DNA of 64,000 nt from contig NZ_JAHBRW010000002.1 of the NCBI RefSeq assembly GCF_018398315.1, forward strand, positions 1,658,637 through 1,722,636, in the 5' to 3' direction. The DNA is from Chelatococcus sp. YT9 (lineage in GTDB: Bacteria; Pseudomonadota; Alphaproteobacteria; Rhizobiales; Beijerinckiaceae). This document shows positions 26,517-34,756 of this stretch, piece by piece; positions within the stretch are counted from its first letter, which is position 1, and every line of letters starts with the position of its first letter. The translations under genes were made by a program, and so were the position numbers. The notes beneath the pieces were generated by a model that saw only the letters and a program-made list of their open reading frames with translations, searched no databases and was not told the origin of the DNA.

Positions 26517-28222
26517 CGCTGCGCATTTTCGTCCCCGGCGATTCGGGCGCACTGGCTGTCGGTGCTGATGAGGTCGCCGCCGCGATCGCCGCCGAGGCCG
26601 GCAAGCAGGGCCTCGCCGTCACGCTCGTCCGCAACGGCTCGCGTGGCCTCTATTGGCTGGAGCCGCTGGTGGAGGTGGAAACGCCCGCCGGCCGCATCGC
26701 CTTCGGGCCGGTGACGCCCGATGAAGTGCAGGAGCTTGTTGCGGGTCTGGCGAGCGCACCGGCTGATCCCTCCCCTCCAGGGGAGGGGCCTCCGCGCAGC
26801 GGAGGGGGTGGGGTCGGCGCCTCTCCGGAAGAACCCCACCCGTCTCAGAGCTTCGCTCGGATCCCCTCTCCCCTGGAGGGGAGGGATCGGGCGGCCGCGC
26901 CTTTCACCTCGCATCCGCTCTATCTCGGCCCGACCGAGGATATTTCCTTCCTCAAGCGCCAGACGCGGTTCACCTTCGCACGATGCGGTGTGATCGATCC
27001 GCTGTCCCTGGAAGACTACAGGGCAGCCGGTGGCCTCAAGGGCCTTCAGGCAGCGCTGGCGCTGACGCCGGAAACGATTGTCGATCAGGTGACGCAAGCG
27101 GGCCTGCGCGGGCGCGGCGGCGCGGGCTTTCCAACCGGTATCAAGTGGAAGACCGTGCTGGCCGCCGAGGGGCCGCGCAAATTCGTCGTGACCAATGCCG
27201 ACGAGGGTGACAGCGGCACCTTCGCCGATCGCATGCTGATGGAAGGTGATCCTTTCGTGCTCATCGAGGGCATGATCATCGCCGGCCTCGCTGTGGGTGC
27301 TAGCCACGGCTACATCTACAGCCGCTCGGAATATCCCCATGCCAACAGGGTGATGGAAAAGGCGCTCGCCATTGCCGAGAGCGCTGGCCTCCTCGGCATG
27401 GATATTCTCGCCTCGGGACGTACTTTCACCATCGAGCTCCGGATCGGCGCTGGCGCCTATGTCTGCGGCGAGGAGACAGCTCTCCTCGAATCGATCGAGG
27501 GCAAGCGCGGGCAGGTGCGGGCCAAGCCGCCGCTGCCGGCCATCAAGGGTCTCTTTGGTGCGCCCACGGTCATCAACAACCTGCTTACGCTCGCCTCGGT
27601 ACCCTTCATCCTCGCCGAAGGCGCGGCCGCCTATGCTGCCGTCGGCTTCGGCCGCTCGCGCGGCACCATGGCAGTGCAACTCGCGGGCAACATCCGGCAC
27701 GGCGGGCTGTTCGAGACCGGCTTCGGCGTAAGCCTCGGTGAGCTGGTGGAGGATATCGGCGGCGGTACGGCCACGGGCCGGCCAGTCAAGGCCGTGCAGG
27801 TCGGCGGACCACTCGGCGCCTATTTTCCCCCTTCCCTGTTCGACACGCCGTTTGACTACGAGGCGTTCGCCGCGCGCGACGGCCTTATCGGCCACGGCGG
27901 CATCGTCGTCTTCGACGACACCGTGGAGATGGCGCAGCAGGCGCGCTTCGCCATGGAATTTTGTGCCATCGAGAGCTGCGGCAAGTGCACGCCGTGCCGC
28001 ATCGGCTCCACCCGCGGCGTCGAGGTGGTGGATCGCATCATCGCAGGTCACGACGTCGAAGCGGATGCAGCGCTTCTGGCCGATCTCTGCGACACGATGA
28101 AATTTGGGTCGCTCTGCGCGCTCGGGGGTTTTACGCCCTACCCCGTGATGAGCGCCCTGACCCATTTCCCCCAAGATTTCGGTATTGTGCCGCCCAATGG
28201 CAGGATGGAGGCGGCGGAATGA
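26513..28222 (+). CDS. fdsB: NAD+-dependent formate dehydrogenase beta subunit (NuoF-like) with an inserted repeat
   Basis: The diaphorase subunit binds FMN, NAD(H) and a [4Fe-4S] cluster. An N-terminal thioredoxin-like part (1-83) is followed by a low-complexity Pro/Gly stretch (about 85-126), then the NuoF core with GRGGAGFPTGIKWK (FMN/NADH site) and ESCGKCTPCRIGSTRG (cluster cysteines). At 569 residues it is about 50 longer than I expect for FdsB. The excess coincides with a palindromic repeat at 26765-26888 that keeps the frame open. The insert falls in the linker between domains, so function is probably kept. Confidence 0.93.
   Translation: MTLRIFVPGDSGALAVGADEVAAAIAAEAGKQGLAVTLVRNGSRGLYWLEPLVEVETPAGRIAFGPVTPDEVQELVAGLASAPADPSPPGEGPPRSGGGGVGASPEEPHPSQSFARIPSPLEGRDRAAAPFTSHPLYLGPTEDISFLKRQTRFTFARCGVIDPLSLEDYRAAGGLKGLQAALALTPETIVDQVTQAGLRGRGGAGFPTGIKWKTVLAAEGPRKFVVTNADEGDSGTFADRMLMEGDPFVLIEGMIIAGLAVGASHGYIYSRSEYPHANRVMEKALAIAESAGLLGMDILASGRTFTIELRIGAGAYVCGEETALLESIEGKRGQVRAKPPLPAIKGLFGAPTVINNLLTLASVPFILAEGAAAYAAVGFGRSRGTMAVQLAGNIRHGGLFETGFGVSLGELVEDIGGGTATGRPVKAVQVGGPLGAYFPPSLFDTPFDYEAFAARDGLIGHGGIVVFDDTVEMAQQARFAMEFCAIESCGKCTPCRIGSTRGVEVVDRIIAGHDVEADAALLADLCDTMKFGSLCALGGFTPYPVMSALTHFPQDFGIVPPNGRMEAAE
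26765..26888. repeat. Palindromic repeat element inserted in frame within fdsB
   Basis: A perfect 21-base inverted repeat bounds the 124-base element (26765-26785 and 26868-26888; each arm begins GATCCCTCCCCTCC from outside). Inside are a CTCCGC-GCA-GCGGAG hairpin, a GAGC-TTC-GCTC hairpin and a GGTGGGGT/ACCCCACC pair, so the whole can fold as a cloverleaf. Such elements normally sit between genes. It is translated here as a Pro/Gly-rich linker without a stop codon. Related but diverged elements lie at 41942-42038. Confidence 0.85.
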
Positions 28223-28230
28223 GCCGTATC

Positions 28231-28319
28231 GTGTCGTGGCCGGGCTTGTCCCGGCAGTCCCGACTTGAAGGTCACAACGCTTTTTGGATCGAGAAGGCCG
28301 GGACCCACCCGGCCGTGTC
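28231..28319. repeat. Intergenic inverted repeat between fdsB and fdsA
   Basis: The 130-base spacer contains two imperfect inverted arms: GTCGTGGCCGGG near 28233 and CCCGGCCGTGTC ending near 28319, each itself able to pair (GCCGGG with CCCGGC). The pattern resembles the small dispersed palindromes of Hyphomicrobiales. It separates two genes that are usually close, and may alter the ratio of FdsB to FdsA. Confidence 0.6.
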
Positions 28320-28352
28320 GGCAGAGCATGAGAGACACGTGGAGCACCGGCC

Positions 28353-31232
28353 ATGACCCTCGTCCACGAAACCGATTACGGCACGCCCGCCGCGCGTTCG
28401 GAGGCCATGGTCAGCCTCACCATCGATGGACGCAGCGTCGAGGTTCCTGTCGGCACCTCGATCATGCGGGCGGCGATGGAGATGGGAACGCAAATTCCGA
28501 AGCTCTGCGCGACCGATATGGTCGATGCCTTCGGCTCCTGCCGCATGTGCCTTGTCGAGGTCGACGGCATGCGCGGAACGCCGGCCTCCTGCACCACGCC
28601 GGTGGCAGCCGGCATGGTGGTGCGCACCCAGACCGAGCGCCTGGCGCAGATTCGCAAGGGGGTGATGGAGCTCTATATCTCCGACCACCCGCTGGATTGC
28701 CTGACCTGCGCTGCCAACGGCGATTGCGAACTGCAGGACATGGCCGGCGCCGTTGGCTTGCGTGAGGTGCGCTACGGTCATGACGGCGAGAACCACGTGG
28801 TCCCGAGCCGAGCCGGCGTTGTTAATGACCGCTTCCTGCCAAAGGACGAGTCGATCCCCTATTTCACCTACGATCCCTCGAAATGCATCGTCTGCTCGCG
28901 CTGCGTGCGGGCCTGCGAGGAGGTCCAGGGCACCTTCGCCCTGACCATCGAGGGGCGCGGCTTCGACAGCCGCGTCTCGCCCGGCATGCACGAGAGCTTC
29001 CTCGGCTCGGAATGCGTGTCCTGCGGCGCCTGCGTGCAGGCCTGCCCAACGGCCACCTTGACCGAGAAATCGGTCATCGCCATCGGCCAGCCGGAGCATG
29101 CGGTGGTCACCACCTGCGCCTATTGCGGCGTCGGCTGCACGTTCAAGGCCGAGATGCGCGGCGAGGAAGTCGTGCGCATGGTGCCGTGGAAAGACGGCAA
29201 GGCCAACCGCGGCCATTCTTGCGTCAAGGGGCGCTTCGCATGGGGCTATACCACGCATCGCGACCGCATCCTCAACCCGATGATCCGCGAGAAGATCACC
29301 GACCCCTGGCGCGAAGTCAGCTGGGACGAGGCGCTGTCGCATGCGGCAAGTGAGTTCCGCCGCATCCAGGCCACCTACGGCAAGGCTGCTGTGGGCGGCA
29401 TCACCTCCTCCCGCTGCACCAACGAAGAGACCTACCTCGTCCAGAAGCTGGTACGCGCCGGCTTCGGCAACAACAATGTCGACACCTGTGCCCGGGTCTG
29501 CCATTCGCCGACGGGCTACGGCCTGAAGACGGCCTTCGGCACGTCAGCCGGCACACAGGATTTCGACTCCGTGGAGCACAGCGATGTGGTGATGGTCATC
29601 GGTGCCAATCCAACCGACGGCCATCCTGTCTTTGGCTCGCGCCTCAAGAAGCGTTTGCGGCAAGGCGCGAAGCTCATCGTCATCGACCCGCGCCGCATCG
29701 ATCTCGTGCGTACGCCGCATGTCGAGGCCGCTTTCCATCTGCCGCTGAAGCCCGGAACCAATGTCGCCGTGCTGACAGCGATAGCCCATGTCATCGTCAC
29801 GGAAGGCCTCTTCGATGAAGCTTTCGTGCGCGAGCGCTGCGACTGGAGCGCCTTCGAGCATTGGGCGTCGTTCGTCGCCGAGGCACGCAACAGCCCGGAA
29901 GCCGTGGAAGCGATCTCCGGCGTGCCGGCCGACGCTATCCGCGGTGCAGCCCGGCTCTACGCCACTGGCGGCAACGGGGCGATCTACTATGGCCTGGGCG
30001 TCACCGAGCACAGCCAGGGCTCGACCACCGTGATGGCTATCGCCAATCTCGCCATGGCGACTGGCAATCTCGGCCGGCCTGGCGTCGGGGTGAACCCGTT
30101 ACGCGGCCAGAACAACGTGCAGGGCTCCTGCGACATGGGGTCTTTCCCGCACGAAATGCCTGGGTACCGCCACATCTCGGATGACGCGACGCGCGACATT
30201 TTCGAGAAGCTGTGGGGGGTGAAACTGGACGATGAGCCGGGTCTCAGGATCCCCAACATGTTCGACGCCGCGCTCGACGGCTCGTTCAAGGGCCTCTATG
30301 TCCAGGGCGAGGACATCGTCCAGTCCGATCCCAACACCCATCACGTCACCGCGGGCCTCAGCGCCATGGAATGCGTGGTGGTGCACGATCTCTTCCTGAA
30401 CGAGACGGCGAATTACGCGCATGTCTTTCTGCCCGGCTCGACCTTCCTGGAAAAGGACGGCACCTTCACCAACGCGGAGCGGCGCATCCAGCGCGTGCGC
30501 AAGGTGATGACGCCGAAGAACGGCTATGCGGACTGGGAGGTGACCCAACGCCTCGCGCAGGCGATGGGCCTGCCCTGGACCTACAATCATCCATCCGAGA
30601 TCATGGACGAGATCGCCGCGACGACGCCGAGTTTCGCTGGCGTCTCCTACGACAAGCTCGAGGCGCTCGGGTCCGTGCAATGGCCGTGCAACGACAAGGC
30701 GCCGGAGGGCACGCCCGTGATGCATGCGGCCGGCTTCGTGCGCGGCCAGGGCCTGTTCATGATCACAGAGTATCTAGCGACCGACGAGAAGACCGGGCCG
30801 CGTTTCCCCCTCCTGCTCACCACGGGGCGCATTCTCAGCCAGTACAATGTCGGCGCGCAGACCCGGCGCACCGCGAATGTGGTGTGGCATGAGGAGGACC
30901 TGCTGGAGATTCACCCGCATGATGCCGAGAACCGGGGCATCCGCGAGGGCGACTTCGTGCGGCTCGCCAGTCGGGCGGGCGAGACGACGCTGCGCGCGAC
31001 GATCACCGACCGCGTCGCGCCGGGTGTTGTCTACACGACCTTCCACCACCCCTTGACGCAGGCCAATGTGGTCACGTCAGACTATTCGGACTGGGCGACC
31101 AATTGCCCCGAGTACAAGGTGACAGCGGTGGAGGTCACGCCCTCCAACGGGCCGAGCGACTGGCAACAGAGTTACAGCGAGCACGCGGCCCGGAGCCGTC
31201 GCATCACACACCGGCTGGACGCTGCGGAGTAG
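28353..31232 (+). CDS. fdsA: NAD+-dependent formate dehydrogenase alpha subunit (molybdenum)
   Basis: This 959-residue catalytic subunit holds the bis-MGD molybdenum site and five iron-sulfur clusters. In order: a [2Fe-2S] ferredoxin domain (Cys52, 63, 66, 80), a His/Cys cluster (HPLDCLTCAANGDC), two ferredoxin-type clusters (CIVCSRCVRAC and CVSCGACVQACP), the Cys255/258/262/290 cluster, and the molybdenum ligand Cys383 in TCARVCHSPTGYG. That last segment is the formate dehydrogenase signature. No TAT signal is present, so it is cytoplasmic. It works with FdsG and FdsB and needs FdhD for sulfuration of the cofactor. Confidence 0.97.
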   Translation: MTLVHETDYGTPAARSEAMVSLTIDGRSVEVPVGTSIMRAAMEMGTQIPKLCATDMVDAFGSCRMCLVEVDGMRGTPASCTTPVAAGMVVRTQTERLAQIRKGVMELYISDHPLDCLTCAANGDCELQDMAGAVGLREVRYGHDGENHVVPSRAGVVNDRFLPKDESIPYFTYDPSKCIVCSRCVRACEEVQGTFALTIEGRGFDSRVSPGMHESFLGSECVSCGACVQACPTATLTEKSVIAIGQPEHAVVTTCAYCGVGCTFKAEMRGEEVVRMVPWKDGKANRGHSCVKGRFAWGYTTHRDRILNPMIREKITDPWREVSWDEALSHAASEFRRIQATYGKAAVGGITSSRCTNEETYLVQKLVRAGFGNNNVDTCARVCHSPTGYGLKTAFGTSAGTQDFDSVEHSDVVMVIGANPTDGHPVFGSRLKKRLRQGAKLIVIDPRRIDLVRTPHVEAAFHLPLKPGTNVAVLTAIAHVIVTEGLFDEAFVRERCDWSAFEHWASFVAEARNSPEAVEAISGVPADAIRGAARLYATGGNGAIYYGLGVTEHSQGSTTVMAIANLAMATGNLGRPGVGVNPLRGQNNVQGSCDMGSFPHEMPGYRHISDDATRDIFEKLWGVKLDDEPGLRIPNMFDAALDGSFKGLYVQGEDIVQSDPNTHHVTAGLSAMECVVVHDLFLNETANYAHVFLPGSTFLEKDGTFTNAERRIQRVRKVMTPKNGYADWEVTQRLAQAMGLPWTYNHPSEIMDEIAATTPSFAGVSYDKLEALGSVQWPCNDKAPEGTPVMHAAGFVRGQGLFMITEYLATDEKTGPRFPLLLTTGRILSQYNVGAQTRRTANVVWHEEDLLEIHPHDAENRGIREGDFVRLASRAGETTLRATITDRVAPGVVYTTFHHPLTQANVVTSDYSDWATNCPEYKVTAVEVTPSNGPSDWQQSYSEHAARSRRITHRLDAAE

Positions 31233-31233
31233 T

Positions 31234-32079
31234 GTGGTGGTTGCACCGACAGAGATGCGCGCGGTCATGCGGTGGCATGACGGTGTCGCGAGCGAGGCCA
31301 AGCGGGAGGTTGCCGAGGAGACCGCCATCGCCCTGACCTATGGGGGCAGCACCCAGGCGGTGATGATGGCAACCCCCTGCGATCTCGAGGACTTCGCCGT
31401 CGGCTTCAGTCTGACTGAGGGCATCGTCGCGTCGGCCGCCGAGATCGAGCATATGGACATCGTTGAGTCTGAGCTCGGGCTCGACATCCAGATGCAGCTC
31501 GCGTCGCCGCGTAACGCCGCTTTCGTCAGCCGCCGGCGAGCGATGGCCGGCCCGGTCGGGTGCGGCCTCTGCGGCATCGAGAGCCTTGCTGAGGCCATGC
31601 GCCCCCTGCCCTCTCAGGCGCCCGACGGTCGACGCGTGAAGGCGGATGTGATCGCCAGCGCATTGCGGCGTTTGCCCAAGGCCCAGGTCCTCAATCGCGC
31701 CACGCGAGCCGTTCATGGCGCGGCCTTCGCCACGTCGGCGGGCGTGCTCACGGTGCGTGAGGATGTTGGCCGGCACAATGCGCTCGATAAGCTCCTAGGG
31801 GCGCTCGCCCGCTCGGGCGTCGATCCCGCCGTTGGTTTCATCATGGTCACGAGCCGCCTCTCGGTGGAGATGGTACAGAAGGCGGCGATCGCGGGCGCAC
31901 CGGTGCTCGTTGCGGTCTCTGCGCCAACAGCGCTCGCCGTCCGGAGCGCCGAGGCGGCGGGCATGACGTTGGTCGCCGTCGCGCGGGAGGATGGGTTCGA
32001 GGTCGTGACGCACCCGAGCCGGATTGATTTTTCGCGTCTCAATGCCAGTGCTGAGGATAGCCAATTCGATGTCGCCTGA
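31234..32079 (+). CDS. fdhD: Formate dehydrogenase accessory sulfurtransferase FdhD (FdsC)
   Basis: The protein (281 residues) has the FdhD cysteine loop GPVGCGLCGIES (Cys110 and Cys113). FdhD carries persulfide sulfur from a cysteine desulfurase to the Mo-bis-MGD cofactor and protects it before insertion; in fds operons it is called FdsC. GTG 31234 directly follows the fdsA stop; GTG 31237 is an alternative. The 3' end overlaps fdsD by 11 bases. Confidence 0.93.
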   Translation: MVVAPTEMRAVMRWHDGVASEAKREVAEETAIALTYGGSTQAVMMATPCDLEDFAVGFSLTEGIVASAAEIEHMDIVESELGLDIQMQLASPRNAAFVSRRRAMAGPVGCGLCGIESLAEAMRPLPSQAPDGRRVKADVIASALRRLPKAQVLNRATRAVHGAAFATSAGVLTVREDVGRHNALDKLLGALARSGVDPAVGFIMVTSRLSVEMVQKAAIAGAPVLVAVSAPTALAVRSAEAAGMTLVAVAREDGFEVVTHPSRIDFSRLNASAEDSQFDVA

Positions 32080-32305
32080 TACGCTCGTGCGCATGGCCAA
32101 TCAGATCGCCGCCTTCTTCAGGGCGCAAGGCACCGAGACGGCGCCGGCCGCCATTGCCGAGCATCTCCGGTTGTTCTGGGAACCGCGTATGCGCAACGCG
32201 ATCATTGAACTCGAAGGGAACGGGGCGGCCGCCGGTCTCGATCCCCTCGCCGCCGCGGCTGTGCGGATGCTGAAGCCCGTGGAGACCGCCGCTAAGCTGG
32301 TTTGA
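32069..32305 (+). CDS. fdsD: Formate dehydrogenase delta subunit/assembly protein FdsD
   Basis: This 78-residue protein has the FdsD pattern: MSPDTLVRMANQIAAFFRAQ, then IAEHLRLFWEPRMRNAI. FdsD is needed for an active FdsGBA complex in other alphaproteobacteria, with FdsC. I chose ATG 32069, inside the end of fdhD; the frame is open further upstream but the family begins here. A short AGATCT-ACAGA-AGATCT hairpin at 32305-32321 marks the operon end. Confidence 0.9.
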   Translation: MSPDTLVRMANQIAAFFRAQGTETAPAAIAEHLRLFWEPRMRNAIIELEGNGAAAGLDPLAAAAVRMLKPVETAAKLV

Positions 32306-32337
32306 GATCTACAGAAGATCTTGAGGAGACCGACGTC

Positions 32338-32476
32338 GTCACCGGGCTTGTCCCCGAAATCGATTGACCCGATTCCGGCTATTGATCAGGAACTCGGCAA
32401 CAGCCGAGTTCCGGTGTCCCGCCCGAACGGGCGCCTCAATTCATCGGAGGATGGCCGAGACAAGCCTAGCCATGAC
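32338..32476. repeat. Palindromic intergenic repeat after fdsD
   Basis: Imperfect outer arms GTCACCGGGCTTGTC (32338-32352) and GACAAGCCTAGCCATGAC (32459-32476) enclose two inner hairpins, AACTCGGC-AACA-GCCGAGTT and GCCCGAACGGGC. It fills most of the spacer before the quinone oxidoreductase gene and may end the fds transcript. Confidence 0.65.
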
Positions 32477-32579
32477 GGCGGTATGATGCTGTATGTCGAT
32501 TGATGGCCCGCCAGGTCTGCGTGGCCAAGTCCCGACGCAGGCTCTATCATCCGCGCGTAGAACAACCGGAGCCCTTGCC

Positions 32580-33590
32580 TTGTCCGAGACCGTTGCATTG
32601 CCCGCGACCATGACGGCGATCGCCACCGATGGCTTCGGCCCGCCCGAGGTGCTGAAGCCGGTGGAGCGCTCCCTGCCGCAGCCGGGCCACGGAGAGGTGC
32701 TCATTCGGGTCGAGGCGGCCGGGATCAACCGGCCCGATGTCGCCCAGCGGAAAGGGGGATATCCGCCACCGCCTGGAGCCCCCGACATTCCAGGTCTCGA
32801 ATGTGCTGGCACGATCGTTGCCGTTGGTCCGGATTGCCAACGCTACCGGCGCGGCGATAAGGTCTGTGCGCTCGTCGCCGGTGGCGGTTACGCCGACTAT
32901 TGTCTCGCGCCGGAGCTGCAGGTGCTGCCGGTTCCCGGCGATCTGACGATGATCGAGGCAGCCGCTCTGCCCGAGACCTTCTTCACGGTGTGGAGCAATG
33001 TGTTTGACCGCGCGAAGCTGCAAGCGGGCGAAAGCTTCCTCGTTCACGGCGGCACCAGCGGTATCGGAACGACGGCGATCCAGCTGGCCAGCGCTTTCGG
33101 CGCTCGGGTCTTCGCAACGGCGGGCAGCGTTGACAAATGCGTTGCCTGCAGGGATCTCGGCGCTGATGTGGCGATCAATTACCGCGACGAGGATTTCGTC
33201 GCCCGTGTGAAGACGGAAACTGACCGTCGCGGTGTGGATGTCATCCTCGACATGGTCGGCGGCAGCTATACCCCTCGCAACATCGATGCCTTGGCGTTTG
33301 ATGGACGGCTGGCGCAGATCGCCTTCATGGGCGGAGCGAAGATCGAGGCCGACTTCACCAAGCTGATGACCAAGCGCCTCACCTGGATCGGCGCGACGCT
33401 TCGTCCCCGCTCCATCGCCGACAAGGGAGCGATCGCTGCGGCGCTGGAAGCCAGGGTGTGGCCGCTGATCGCGCAGGGGCGCATCAAGCCGCTGATCTAC
33501 AAAACATTTCCACTGATCGAGGCGGCCAAAGCGCACGCTCTGATGGAAACGAGCGAACACATCGGCAAGATCGTGCTGGTCAACGGCTAA
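32580..33590 (+). CDS. NAD(P)H quinone oxidoreductase, PIG3/Qor-type zinc-less MDR
   Basis: The protein (336 residues) is a medium-chain reductase without zinc ligands. It has GINRPDVAQRKGGYPPPPGAPDIPGLECAG in parts, the nucleotide fold LVHGGTSGIGTTAIQLASAFGARVFATAGS in parts, and VDVILDMVGGSY. The GGYPPPPGA loop is typical of the PIG3 branch, which reduces quinones with NADPH. TTG 32580 has GGAG nine bases ahead and gives the family's usual LPATMTAI beginning; ATG 32610 is an alternative. It is not obviously linked to the formate operon. Confidence 0.88.
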   Translation: MSETVALPATMTAIATDGFGPPEVLKPVERSLPQPGHGEVLIRVEAAGINRPDVAQRKGGYPPPPGAPDIPGLECAGTIVAVGPDCQRYRRGDKVCALVAGGGYADYCLAPELQVLPVPGDLTMIEAAALPETFFTVWSNVFDRAKLQAGESFLVHGGTSGIGTTAIQLASAFGARVFATAGSVDKCVACRDLGADVAINYRDEDFVARVKTETDRRGVDVILDMVGGSYTPRNIDALAFDGRLAQIAFMGGAKIEADFTKLMTKRLTWIGATLRPRSIADKGAIAAALEARVWPLIAQGRIKPLIYKTFPLIEAAKAHALMETSEHIGKIVLVNG

Positions 33591-33675
33591 ATCGGGCGGG
33601 TTTCGCGGTGAGCGACGGTCCTCCGAGTCTCGCGCCAACGGGAGCCGGGAACGCGTTTAAGTACGACGGCAAACA

Positions 33676-33710
33676 GGGGTCCGATCTGACATGTCTTCCG
33701 GTCTGACCCC
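33676..33710. repeat. Inverted repeat GGGGTC...GACCCC
   Basis: GGGGTC (33676-33681) and GACCCC (33705-33710) flank an A/T-richer segment. It lies 85 bases after the oxidoreductase gene and before the toxin-antitoxin promoter. It could be a weak terminator; there is no T-run. Confidence 0.35.
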
Positions 33711-33788
33711 GTCTTCATGGTCTCCGGACTCGGGCCTTTTGGCATACCCGGAACGACCGGGCGCCTCCTGAGCTTGCAATGCGCGTCG

Positions 33789-33820
33789 ATTGATCTTATT
33801 TTGAGCGCATGATGATCAAT
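33789..33820. promoter_or_regulatory. Likely autoregulatory site of the toxin-antitoxin operon
   Basis: ATTGATC (33789-33795) and GATCAAT (33814-33820) form an inverted repeat with an 18-base spacer, just 19 bases before the antitoxin start. Type II antitoxins with an HTH domain usually repress their own promoter from such a site. Binding is inferred. Confidence 0.5.
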
Positions 33821-33838
33821 TCGCGATCGGAGGCTGCC

Positions 33839-34210
33839 ATGAACGCCGCTGCCCTGGAAATCGCCGTGACCCGCTTCCGCGAGGGAGACGCGCCTTTCCT
33901 GTCGGCACGACGCATCGCAGCCCTGCTTGGCGTGACCTTGACGGAACTCGCCGGGCTTACGGGCGTCGCCCGTAACACACTCACCGCCAAGAGCGGCGCC
34001 CGCAAGGTGGATCAGGCTCTCAGTCCTGTTGCGCGGATCGTCGCGATGGCATCCGAGATGGCGGGCGGCGACGAACGCGCCGCCCTCTGGTTCAAGCATC
34101 AGCCTATTCCCGGGTGGGCCGGCAAGACGGCCTATGATCTCGTCCGCGAGGGCAAGGCCGACAAGGTTCTCGCCTATCTGGAGGCGGTGCGCTCCGGCGT
34201 CTATGCCTGA
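33839..34210 (+). CDS. Antitoxin, Xre/MbcA/ParS type
   Basis: The 123-residue antitoxin has an N-terminal HTH-like half (FLSARRIAALLGVTLTELAGLTGVARNTL in parts) and the C-terminal toxin-binding domain, with WFKHQPIPGWAGKTAYDLVREGKADKVLAYLEAV in parts. That GxTAxxLxxxGxxxxVxxYL pattern is the MbcA/ParS (DUF2384) hallmark. ATG 33839 has CGGAGG six bases upstream; an ATG at 33809 is in frame but lies in the inverted repeat. It overlaps the RES toxin gene by 8 bases and should neutralise it and repress the operon. Confidence 0.92.
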   Translation: MNAAALEIAVTRFREGDAPFLSARRIAALLGVTLTELAGLTGVARNTLTAKSGARKVDQALSPVARIVAMASEMAGGDERAALWFKHQPIPGWAGKTAYDLVREGKADKVLAYLEAVRSGVYA

Positions 34211-34730
34211 TAGGCCCAGACCTTCGGCCGATACCTTGCTTATTCTTTGGCGCGCGTATGTGCCCCGCTGGGCGCATGAGCCCTTGTCCGGAGACGGTGC
34301 CGCCCAGTTCGGCGGCCGATGGAACCCCGTCGGCGTCCCGGCACTCTACGCCGCACGTGAATTGTCGACCGCCTGGGCAGAATACAACCAGGGCTTTGTT
34401 CAGCACCCCGCCACGATCGCGCAGATCAGTCTCAGCGGCGCCAAGCTCGCCGATCTTTGCGATGCCGGCGGCCTCGCAACCCATCATGTTGACGAGACCA
34501 TCCATCGCTGCGAATGGCGTGCGGCCCTCGACAAGGGTGAGATTCCCACCACGCATCGGTTGCAGAGGCAGTTAGTCGAAGCCGGGTTTGACGGTGTGAT
34601 CTATCCATCGTTCATGTCGCCCGGCGGCAGCTGCGTCGCGCTCTGGCGCTGGAACGTCACGGAGGGGCCAAAGCTCAGGGTGATCGATCCCGAGGGTCGG
34701 CTGCCGAAGTCAGCGGCGTCGTGGCGATAG
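34203..34730 (+). CDS. RES-domain toxin (NAD+-degrading family)
   Basis: This 175-residue protein is a RES-domain toxin. Conserved positions are visible: Arg17 (LWRAY), GGRWNPVGVPALYAARELSTAWAEY (in parts) with Arg39, Tyr49 and the following glutamate, and the serine in SPGGSCVALWRW. Characterised RES toxins (MbcT, ParT, Res) deplete or transfer NAD+ or ADP-ribose groups and stop growth. It follows its antitoxin with translational coupling, giving a complete Xre-RES module. It ends 26 bases from the convergent GH3 gene. Confidence 0.93.
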   Translation: MPDRPRPSADTLLILWRAYVPRWAHEPLSGDGAAQFGGRWNPVGVPALYAARELSTAWAEYNQGFVQHPATIAQISLSGAKLADLCDAGGLATHHVDETIHRCEWRAALDKGEIPTTHRLQRQLVEAGFDGVIYPSFMSPGGSCVALWRWNVTEGPKLRVIDPEGRLPKSAASWR

Positions 34731-34756
34731 GGCCGCTGCGTTCGTCGCGGCCGGCG

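Noticed and set aside
26765-26888. Possible CRISPR or tandem repeat in fdsB
   Set aside because: The units are inverted, not direct, and there are no regularly spaced repeats anywhere in the window.
34731-34752. GGCCGC/GCGGCC hairpin between the RES toxin and GH3 stops as a terminator
   Set aside because: The stem is short with a 10-base loop and the T-run is displaced; support is too weak for a feature.
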